Origin: an uncultured Bacilli bacterium
Lineage (GTDB): Bacteria > Bacillota_I > Bacilli_A > RF39 > UBA660
DNA: 11,456 bases
Assembly: GCA_934122215.1 (NCBI GenBank)
Contig: CAKOWF010000033.1
Span: 1-11,456, forward strand
Direction of reading: 5' to 3'
Shown here piece by piece: positions 6,619-11,456 of the stretch (positions within the stretch are counted from its first letter, which is position 1; each line of letters begins with the position of its first letter). A model generated the notes under the pieces. It did no database searches and was not told where the DNA came from. It saw only the letters and a list, made by a program, of their open reading frames with translations. A program made the translations under genes and the position numbers.

Positions 6619-7644
6619 TTAATTATTTTTTACATATTCTTCTAAATTAAAATATTGATGTTTTGTAATATTAGAAGTTGGTAATGTTATATTTGGAATA
6701 TCTAAATTTTCATGTAATTCATCTAAATATATAATATTATCAATTTTTTCTATTAAAAATTTATCATATTTAGAAATTAATTCCTCTTTTGAATTTGTTA
6801 CAATAACAACTTTTTTATCATTTTTTACTAATTTACTTAATTTATATAAACTAGTCATATCATCAAAATTATCAAAATAATATGAGTATTGAACATTTAA
6901 TTCACATAATTGATCTATTAAAATATTACTTATTCTGTTTAACTTTTCATTACCTATTATAAAAATAGCTGTTTTATTTTGTAAGTTTGTTAAATCAATT
7001 TGATTTCCACATAAATTATTTAATAAAACTTCTCTTATACAAAAGAAATTTAATTTTTGTTTCATAACAGATATTATGCTTCCTCTTGTATCAGTTGGAG
7101 CATATACTATTTGAGATCCGATCATATAAATATTATCAATAATATCTAAATTATCAAAATATTTTTTTATAACTGTTGTATTATCGTAATTTTTTTCAGC
7201 TAAAGTAGACATTGCCTGAATACTACCTAAATTAATTTCTTCTTCTTTTCCTTCTCTAAATAATATTAAAACTAAAGTAGTAAAATAGTCAGCTGCTGAA
7301 TTATCCCAAAATGGATCACTATTATGTTTATCTGATTTAAATATTTCTTTTGCTAAATCATTTATTAAATCAACAGCTTTATCTTTATTTCCTTTTTTAT
7401 AAAAATAATATGGTAATATTAAAGGATTATAAGAGTTACTATTCATACTTTCTTTTAAATTCAACACATAGGTATTATAATCTTTTAAATCTAGATTTTT
7501 TTTAAACTTATCATAATATACTGTATTATCACTAAATATTAATAAATTTTCATCATTATTAATTGAATTATTAATTTCATCAAATAAATTTTTCTTTACT
7601 AAACTTGTATTATTTTTTCCTATTAAAATTTTTGTATTTTTCAT
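6619..7644 (-). CDS. degenerate VirD4/TraG-like (T4SS coupling ATPase fold) protein
   Basis: A 341-residue soluble protein that aligns by eye, in order, with the VirD4/TraG coupling-protein motor. It has an N-terminal strand ILIGKNNTSLV (6-16) where Walker A belongs, and LLIFSDNTV (34-42) where DPKGE would be. Then come YVLNLKESMNSNSYNPL (59-75), DPFWDNSAADYFTTLVLILF (110-129), YAPTDTRGSIISVMKQKL (181-198) and IDLTNLQNKTAIFIIGNEK (216-234). YYFDNFDDMTSLYKL (255-269) sits where the Walker B LDEFxNIGxxxxL belongs. The Walker A Gly-Lys-Ser/Thr is lost and Walker B Glu is replaced, so ATP hydrolysis is doubtful. The N-terminal membrane helices of VirD4 are missing. The ATG has AAAGGTGAT and follows the MerR stop by 14 nt, so the start is secure and the two genes form an operon. 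No relaxase or other T4SS gene is nearby. The reading frame is intact, arguing for a maintained function, perhaps structural or regulatory. Family match is by motif only. Confidence 0.7.
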   Translation of the reverse strand: MKNTKILIGKNNTSLVKKNLFDEINNSINNDENLLIFSDNTVYYDKFKKNLDLKDYNTYVLNLKESMNSNSYNPLILPYYFYKKGNKDKAVDLINDLAKEIFKSDKHNSDPFWDNSAADYFTTLVLILFREGKEEEINLGSIQAMSTLAEKNYDNTTVIKKYFDNLDIIDNIYMIGSQIVYAPTDTRGSIISVMKQKLNFFCIREVLLNNLCGNQIDLTNLQNKTAIFIIGNEKLNRISNILIDQLCELNVQYSYYFDNFDDMTSLYKLSKLVKNDKKVVIVTNSKEELISKYDKFLIEKIDNIIYLDELHENLDIPNITLPTSNITKHQYFNLEEYVKNN

Positions 7645-7658
7645 ATTATCACCTTTCC

Positions 7659-8036
7659 TTAAAATAATGTTTTTTTCATTATTACTTGTTTTTCTTTATT
7701 TTCTAATTTTCCATCTTTAATTTTACTTCTCATTTCATCTACTTTTTTTATAGCTTCCTTTTTTAAATCTATTTGTTTTAATAATTCTTTTTTTTTGTTT
7801 AAAAATAATTCTTCAGTAAAGTTATCCCAATTATTTTTAATTTCTTCTAGAGAAAATCCAATGTTTTTTAATGTTTCAATAAGTTTTAAATCTTTTAATT
7901 GTTCTTCTTTATAATATCTATATCCTGTAAACAAATCAACTTCGATTGGCTTAAATAAATCAATGTCGTCATAATATCTTAAAGTTTTTACAGAAAATCC
8001 TGACATTTTAGAAAATTCACCTATCTTAAATAACAC
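7659..8036 (-). CDS. MerR-family transcriptional regulator
   Basis: A 125-residue regulator with the N-terminal MerR winged helix: FKIGEFSKMSGFSVKTLRYYDDIDLFKP at 3-30, then the wing with the typical GYRYY at 38-42 and QLKDLKLIETLKNIGFSLEEIK at 46-67. A long Lys/Glu coiled helix (about 78-108) follows for dimerisation. Only about 15 residues remain after it, so there is no BmrR/GyrI-type ligand domain. There are no Cys residues, which argues against metal or redox sensing through thiolates. The start is GTG with a strong AGGAGG upstream. MerR proteins activate promoters with overlong 19-20-bp spacers, and its own promoter has exactly 19 bp, so autoregulation is likely. It is cotranscribed with the VirD4-like gene. 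Confidence 0.93.
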   Translation of the reverse strand: MLFKIGEFSKMSGFSVKTLRYYDDIDLFKPIEVDLFTGYRYYKEEQLKDLKLIETLKNIGFSLEEIKNNWDNFTEELFLNKKKELLKQIDLKKEAIKKVDEMRSKIKDGKLENKEKQVIMKKTLF

Positions 8037-8056
8037 TTTTTCCTCCTTTCATTTCC

Positions 8057-8087
8057 ACTATAACACTACATCCAAGTGGAAAGTCAA
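8057..8087 (-). promoter_or_regulatory. MerR-type promoter (19-bp spacer) of the merR/VirD4-like operon
   Basis: On the minus strand TTGACT (8087-8082), a 19-base spacer and TATAGT (8062-8057) precede the GTG at 8036. The predicted start near 8050 leaves a leader holding only the AGGAGG site. The spacer contains CACT-N7-AGTG, an inverted repeat where a MerR dimer would bind. It shares 22 of 31 positions with the promoter at 8417-8447. Confidence 0.75.
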
Positions 8088-8115
8088 TATCATTTTTATT
8101 ATATCATTTTTATTT
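8088..8115. repeat. short tandem duplication, 2 x 14 bp
   Basis: TATCATTTTTATTA at 8088-8101 is followed directly by TATCATTTTTATTT at 8102-8115, matching at 13 of 14 positions. It fills the gap between the Cys-rich protein's stop codon and the -35 box of the merR promoter. Confidence 0.6.
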
Positions 8116-8396
8116 TAATAACCCAATAATTTTATAACAAATCCAATTGTTATTATTAAAATCAAAATAATTACATAGCTAAATAATGAAGTATCATCAT
8201 CAGAATAATTTTTACCATCTAAATATATTTGATCTTTTATATACGTTTTTCTTAAATTATCATATTGATATTTTTCACATGATTCACCATTACCATATAC
8301 ATATTTTTTTACCTTTGGACAATAATATAGTGCTCCATTTACTTTACCATTTTTTTTATTGTCAAATTTTAAATGACAGCAATCATAACAATTCAT
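8115..8396 (-). CDS. small Cys-rich protein with C-terminal membrane anchor
   Basis: I cannot name this 93-residue protein. The N-terminal half carries five Cys (3, 6, 7, 26, 40) in the pattern MNCYDCCHLK ... YYCPKVKKYVYGNGESCEKY, which resembles a zinc or other metal-binding knuckle. A polar linker (YLDGKNYSDDDTS) leads to one hydrophobic segment, FSYVIILILIITIGFVIKLLG (about 72-92), at the very C-terminus. The protein is therefore tail-anchored, most likely with the Cys domain in the cytoplasm. The ATG has AAGGAGGG upstream. Its promoter is a near-copy of the merR promoter downstream, so it is probably controlled by that MerR. No terminator follows it, so some read-through into merR is possible. 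An overlapping opposite-strand frame at 8186-8491 is low-complexity and lacks a credible start. Confidence 0.8.
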   Translation of the reverse strand: MNCYDCCHLKFDNKKNGKVNGALYYCPKVKKYVYGNGESCEKYQYDNLRKTYIKDQIYLDGKNYSDDDTSLFSYVIILILIITIGFVIKLLGY

Positions 8397-8416
8397 ATTT
8401 TCCCTCCTTGTTAATT

Positions 8417-8447
8417 AAAATATCATTACAGTTAACAGGAAAGTCAA
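8417..8447 (-). promoter_or_regulatory. MerR-type promoter (19-bp spacer) of the Cys-rich membrane protein gene
   Basis: On the minus strand TTGACT (8447-8442), a 19-base spacer and TATTTT (8422-8417) precede the ATG at 8396. It begins with the same TTGACTTTCC as the merR promoter and shares the TGTA, TG and TAT blocks further on. The spacer is centred on the palindrome GTTAAC. The weak -10 and long spacer fit a promoter that needs a MerR activator. Confidence 0.7.
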
Positions 8448-8460
8448 TAATTTCTATTAT

Positions 8461-8489
8461 AAAAAAAATAACAATTTATAATTGTTATT
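8461..8489 (-). terminator. rho-independent terminator of the tsa operon
   Basis: A 10-bp stem, AATAACAATT (8467-8476) with AATTGTTATT (8480-8489), has a 3-base loop and on the minus strand is followed by a run of T. It lies 13 bases after the tsaD stop. It contains only one G-C pair, so it is thermodynamically weak but well placed. Confidence 0.65.
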
Positions 8490-8501
8490 AATTGTATGAA
8501 T

Positions 8502-9506
8502 TTATTTTAATTCAGTGGTTGCCTTAGCATTTAAATCTAAATCAGCTCTTCTACCTAATTTATAAGCATAATATCCGGCTGCTCCTATCATTGCTGCATT
8601 ATCTGTACAATACTTCATTTCAGGAAATGTTAAATTAATATTATTTTTTCTACATAGTTCTGTTAATTTTTCTCTTAGCCCTTTGTTAGCTGATACCCCC
8701 CCGGCAACTATTAAATTATTAACTTTGTATTCTTTTAGAGCTTTCATAGTTTTTTTAGTTAATATATCAACTACATTGCTTTGGAAAGAACAAGCTAAAT
8801 CATTTTTTCGAATTGTATTTCCTCGTTGTTCTTCATTATGGACTAAATTTATAACAGCACTTTTTAACCCACTAAAGCTAAAATTATAACTATCATCATT
8901 AAGGGGCATTGGCAAATTATATGTATTTTCACCTTCATGGGCCATTTTATCAACATGTGGTCCTCCAGGATATGGAACATCTAATACACGAGCCACTTTA
9001 TCATAAGCTTCACCTACTGCATCATCTAATGTACCACCTATATGTTCAAATGAATAATCTTCTTTCATATATATTAAATCAGTATGTCCACCACTAACAA
9101 CAAGAGCAATTAGTGGAAATTCTAAAGGTTTTACTAAATTATTTGCATATATATGTCCTGCAATATGATGTACTGGAATAAGAGGTTTATTATATATATA
9201 TGCTAATGTTTTAGCAGCATTAACTCCAATTAATAGTGACCCTATTAATCCTGGACCATAAGTTACAGCAATAGCATCAATTTCATTCATTGTCATACCA
9301 CATTTATTTAAAGTTTCTTCAATTACAATGGTAATATTTTCTATATGGTTACGACTCGCTATTTCTGGTACTACTCCACCATACAATGCATGAATATCCA
9401 TTTGAGTTAAAACCACAGTTGATATTTCATCATACCCGTTTTTTATTATTGAACAACTTGTTTCATCACAACTTGATTCAATTGCTAAAATATATAAATC
9501 TTTCAC
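8502..9506 (-). CDS. tsaD: TsaD, tRNA threonylcarbamoyladenosine transferase
   Basis: TsaD (Gcp/YgjD/Kae1) transfers the threonylcarbamoyl group from TC-AMP to A37 of ANN-reading tRNAs, in complex with TsaB and TsaE. The 334 residues match the family length. The N-terminal ASKHA strand ILAIESSCDETSCSI is at 7-21, and GGVVPEIASRNHIE at 43-56. Metal-binding HHIAGH is at 113-118 (His114 and His118), with Asp302 in CTDNAAMIG as third ligand. GGTLDDAVGEAYDKVAR (157-173) and AGGVSANKGLR (268-278) are also typical. The start is GTG with AAGGAG seven bases upstream, and ATG-type alternatives would cut the first strand. It begins 4 bases after the GNAT stop and is the last gene of the operon, followed by a hairpin. 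Confidence 0.98.
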   Translation of the reverse strand: MKDLYILAIESSCDETSCSIIKNGYDEISTVVLTQMDIHALYGGVVPEIASRNHIENITIVIEETLNKCGMTMNEIDAIAVTYGPGLIGSLLIGVNAAKTLAYIYNKPLIPVHHIAGHIYANNLVKPLEFPLIALVVSGGHTDLIYMKEDYSFEHIGGTLDDAVGEAYDKVARVLDVPYPGGPHVDKMAHEGENTYNLPMPLNDDSYNFSFSGLKSAVINLVHNEEQRGNTIRKNDLACSFQSNVVDILTKKTMKALKEYKVNNLIVAGGVSANKGLREKLTELCRKNNINLTFPEMKYCTDNAAMIGAAGYYAYKLGRRADLDLNAKATTELK

Positions 9507-9510
9507 ACAC

Positions 9511-9879
9511 TCACTCCTTACACATTAAATAACCATCTTCATTATTATAATAATTTGTTCTTGTTGCAACTACATTAAAACCACAATTTTTATAAAATTC
9601 AATTGCCTTAGTGTTGCTTTTTCTAACTTCTAAACTAATATTATTATTATTTAAATAATTAATTAATTTTTTACCAATTCCATTTCTTCTAAATTCATCA
9701 AATACTAAAATATAATCAATTTCAATTCTATCATATATTTTATCATAAACCAATATTCCCTTCAAAATATTATTTTCTTCATATACTAATGTTTTAGAAT
9801 AAATATTAAAAGGATTTTTCACATTAAAATAATCGCTTATAATAGCAATTATTTCTTCATTATTAACTTCTTTTATCAT
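9511..9879 (-). CDS. rimI: GNAT acetyltransferase, RimI-like
   Basis: A 122-residue Gcn5-related N-acetyltransferase. RimI acetylates the N-terminus of ribosomal protein S18 in enterobacteria. The gene is classically found between tsaB and tsaD in Firmicutes, as here, which is the main ground for the name. The acetyl-CoA loop is RRNGIG at 64-69 after the beta-strand IEIDYILVF. Motif B is seen as SLEVRKSNTKAIEFYKNCGF at 82-101. It is shorter than E. coli RimI (148), with a reduced N-terminus that lacks a clear substrate loop. The target could therefore differ. ATG 9879 overlaps the end of tsaB by 17 nt with only a weak AGAAG ahead, suggesting coupling. It ends in TGA, evidence for the standard code. 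Confidence 0.88.
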   Translation of the reverse strand: MIKEVNNEEIIAIISDYFNVKNPFNIYSKTLVYEENNILKGILVYDKIYDRIEIDYILVFDEFRRNGIGKKLINYLNNNNISLEVRKSNTKAIEFYKNCGFNVVATRTNYYNNEDGYLMCKE

Positions 9880-10498
9880 AATTTTCTTCTGCTTCTGTTT
9901 TTTTTAGGTAATTTGGAACTACTTCGTGAGGATTAATTGATTTATCATTTTTATGTTTTTCTACAATTTTTTCAATATCTATATTAGGAGTAATTGTATT
10001 ATCAAAATTGTTATAATAACTGACAAATTCGCAGTCATCTAATCTTGTTCTTCTTTTTAATTTATTAATTAATTTTTCCTCCGTAATATATGCATCATCA
10101 AACATATTATTTAAATTATTATCATACATTCCTGCATATACAGCTTCTCTTCTAGCATCAATATAAGGAATAATATATTTTTTTGAAGTTTTGGTAGTTG
10201 CTAATAACTCTAACTCAGATATTGTAACAATTTCTTTTTTTAGTCCCCAAGCTATTACTTTAGCAGTGGTAACTCCAATTCTAACACCAGTAAATGATCC
10301 TGGCCCATTAACTACATATATTCTATTAATCTCATTAATTGTTAAATTATTTTTATCAATTAATTTACTTATTAAGGGTAGAAACTTTTCCGACAAGTGG
10401 TTATCATTATCTTCAATAATTGAATCAATAATTTTTTCTTCTTTTAAAATGGCTACTATTACTTTTTTATCGGAACTATCTAAAAAAAGAGAAATCAT
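9863..10498 (-). CDS. tsaB: TsaB, partner of TsaD in t6A synthesis
   Basis: TsaB (YeaZ) is a catalytically silent TsaD paralogue that dimerises with it and is needed for t6A formation. The 211 residues contain the degenerate ASKHA N-terminus MISLFLDSSDKKVIVAIL, GPGSFTGVRIG at 65-75, DARREAVY at 114-121 and the C-terminal PNYLKKTEAE at 195-204, all family hallmarks. The second half (125-185) is shorter and more divergent, rich in Asn, Asp and Lys. ATG 10498 forms an ATGA overlap with the tsaE stop and has GAGG seven bases upstream, within the last tsaE codons. It lies between tsaE and the GNAT gene, the normal Firmicute order. Confidence 0.95.
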   Translation of the reverse strand: MISLFLDSSDKKVIVAILKEEKIIDSIIEDNDNHLSEKFLPLISKLIDKNNLTINEINRIYVVNGPGSFTGVRIGVTTAKVIAWGLKKEIVTISELELLATTKTSKKYIIPYIDARREAVYAGMYDNNLNNMFDDAYITEEKLINKLKRRTRLDDCEFVSYYNNFDNTITPNIDIEKIVEKHKNDKSINPHEVVPNYLKKTEAEENYDKRS

Positions 10499-10947
10499 AG
10501 AACTGCCTCACATAATTCCTCATATTGTTTTCCAAATGGAGTAATAATTAAAATTCTTTTATTTTCATCTACTACTTTAAATTTAATATTTAATCTTTCT
10601 TTAGGTAAAATATCTTTAATAGAATCAGCCCATTCTATTATGACTATGCCACCTTTATTAAAATATTCTTCAATACCAATACCTTCAGCATTACCATCTA
10701 AACGATACACATCCATATGATATAATGGCATTTCTCCACTTTCATATTCTTTTATAATATTATATGTAGGTGAAGTAATATTTTCAGTTATACCTAAAGA
10801 AGAAGCAAAACCTTTTGTAAAAACAGTTTTTCCACTGCCTAATTCTCCATCTAAACATATTATCATATTTTGAAATTTTTCTGATTCAAAATTTTGTGCC
10901 ATTTCTATTGTTTCTAATTCGTCATGAGTTGTTATTTTATATTCCAT
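10495..10947 (-). CDS. tsaE: TsaE, ATPase of the t6A synthesis complex
   Basis: TsaE (YjeE/YdiB) is the small P-loop ATPase that drives turnover of the TsaB-TsaD complex. Its 150 residues match the family. Walker A is GELGSGKT at 34-41, switch segment SPTYNIIKEY at 59-68, HMDVYRL at 77-83, and IIEWADSI at 103-110, equivalent to the family IEWxD/E motif. ATG 10947 has AGGTGAT four bases upstream. An upstream in-frame TTG at 10974 would add nine residues not typical of the family and would place the ribosome site inside the gene. It is the first gene of the tsaE-tsaB-rimI-tsaD operon and ends in TGA, overlapping the tsaB start. Confidence 0.96.
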   Translation of the reverse strand: MEYKITTHDELETIEMAQNFESEKFQNMIICLDGELGSGKTVFTKGFASSLGITENITSPTYNIIKEYESGEMPLYHMDVYRLDGNAEGIGIEEYFNKGGIVIIEWADSIKDILPKERLNIKFKVVDENKRILIITPFGKQYEELCEAVL

Positions 10948-10964
10948 TTTTATCACCTGTATAT

Positions 10965-10994
10965 AGTATATCAAAATTTTAAAATTAATTTCAA
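10965..10994 (-). promoter_or_regulatory. probable promoter of the tsaE operon
   Basis: On the minus strand TTGAAA (10994-10989), an 18-base spacer and TATACT (10970-10965) match five of six consensus positions each. The start would be near 10958, giving a very short leader with the AGGTGAT site. It lies downstream of the rRNA terminator, so the tsa genes are probably transcribed independently of the rRNA operon. Confidence 0.6.
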
Positions 10995-11022
10995 TATATA
11001 TTCAAATAAAATTTAATAAAGT

Positions 11023-11046
11023 AAAAAAAGGCAATAGATTATGCCT
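11023..11046 (-). terminator. rho-independent terminator of the rRNA operon
   Basis: On the minus strand AGGCA (11046-11042) pairs with TGCCT (11033-11029) around an 8-base loop, followed by a T-run (11029-11023). It lies about 80 bases beyond the 5S end, where an rRNA operon terminator is expected. Another T-run directly follows the 5S gene. Confidence 0.7.
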
Positions 11047-11125
11047 AATAATGTAAAATATAATAAATAACTTTAATTAATTGTAGGTATAACTAATTAA
11101 AATTATTTAAAAATAAACAAAAAAA

Positions 11126-11233
11126 AAATTTGCAACTTGCTATTTTCGCTTACACTATCGTCGCCGTAAAAGTGCTTAACTTCTGTGTTCGGGATGGGAA
11201 CAGGTGTATCCACTTTGCCATAGTCACAAATTT
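11126..11233 (-). rRNA. rrf: 5S ribosomal RNA
   Basis: The minus strand contains the universal 5S core: CCTGTTCCCATCCCGAACAC (11204-11185), then AGAAGTTAAGC, TACGGCGACGATAGTG and a closing GTTGC. The ends AAATTTGTGAC and GTTGCAAATTT pair as helix I, which sets the boundaries to within a few bases and gives about 108 nt. It is the last RNA gene of the operon, about 60 bases after 23S. Confidence 0.95.
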
Positions 11234-11294
11234 AATATAGAGAAATAATTCTCTGAAAACATGATAATGTGTTAATCTAATCAAATTAATAAAT

Positions 11295-11456
<162 letters not shown>

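Noticed and set aside
6619..7644. Integrative conjugative element or T4SS cluster suggested by the VirD4-like protein
   Set aside because: No relaxase, VirB4, integrase, attachment repeats or membrane anchor nearby; flanking genes are chromosomal housekeeping genes.
8057..8115. Terminator between the Cys-rich protein gene and merR
   Set aside because: No GC-containing hairpin followed by a T-run on the minus strand; the partial dyads there fit an operator better.
8186..8491. Plus-strand reading frame rich in His, Tyr, Asn and Leu, opposite the Cys-rich membrane protein
   Set aside because: Low-complexity composition typical of the antisense of AT-rich coding DNA, no ribosome site, and it covers the well-supported gene and its promoter.
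8683..9097. Two short plus-strand frames (8683-8889 and 8909-9097) inside tsaD
   Set aside because: They are antisense to a highly conserved gene, resemble no family and have no credible start signals.
10191..10544. 117-codon plus-strand frame opposite tsaB
   Set aside because: Antisense shadow of a conserved gene with no ribosome site or recognisable domain.

Overview
The window is a strongly AT-rich bacterial chromosome segment from a low-GC Firmicute-type organism (Bacillota/Mycoplasmatota). The basis is a ftsY-ylxM pair, a tsaE-tsaB-rimI-tsaD cluster in Firmicute order next to an rRNA operon, strong AGGAGG-type ribosome binding sites and extreme A/T codon bias. Trp is encoded by TGG and TGA serves as a stop (end of tsaE and of the GNAT gene), so this is not a Mycoplasma code-4 genome. 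An uncultured gut lineage of class Bacilli fits, but no taxon can be fixed from the sequence alone.

Layout. Bases 1-3232 (minus strand) hold a tightly packed operon: ftsY, a 74-residue membrane protein, ylxM and a HerA-like ATPase, with overlapping stop/start codons or a ribosome site lying on the previous stop. Bases 3300-6613 hold a NitT/TauT/SsuA-class ABC importer in two plus-strand units, a binding protein and an ATPase-permease pair. A minus-strand gene for a small lipoprotein separates them. Bases 6619-8447 (minus) hold a MerR-family regulator cotranscribed with a protein that looks like a VirD4/TraG coupling ATPase without its catalytic residues. Just upstream is a small Cys-rich, membrane-anchored protein under a near-copy of the merR promoter. 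Bases 8502-10994 (minus) are the tRNA t6A synthesis genes tsaE, tsaB and tsaD with a GNAT acetyltransferase. Bases 11023-11456 (minus) are the end of an rRNA operon: 23S 3' end, 5S and a terminator.

How the genes work together. FtsY and YlxM belong to the signal recognition particle pathway, but ffh is not present and a HerA-type motor stands at the operon end. TsaE, TsaB and TsaD make t6A37 on ANN-decoding tRNAs. The ABC genes should form one importer of an unidentified small organic solute.

The least ordinary part is the putative MerR regulon at 6.6-8.45 kb. Two promoters with the 19-bp spacer typical of MerR-activated genes share 22 of 31 positions. They would co-control the MerR/VirD4-like operon and the Cys-rich membrane protein. 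The promoter similarity is read directly from the sequence; the shared function is inference. No CRISPR array, insertion sequence, tRNA or integrase was seen, and no gene-free stretch exceeds 300 bases.
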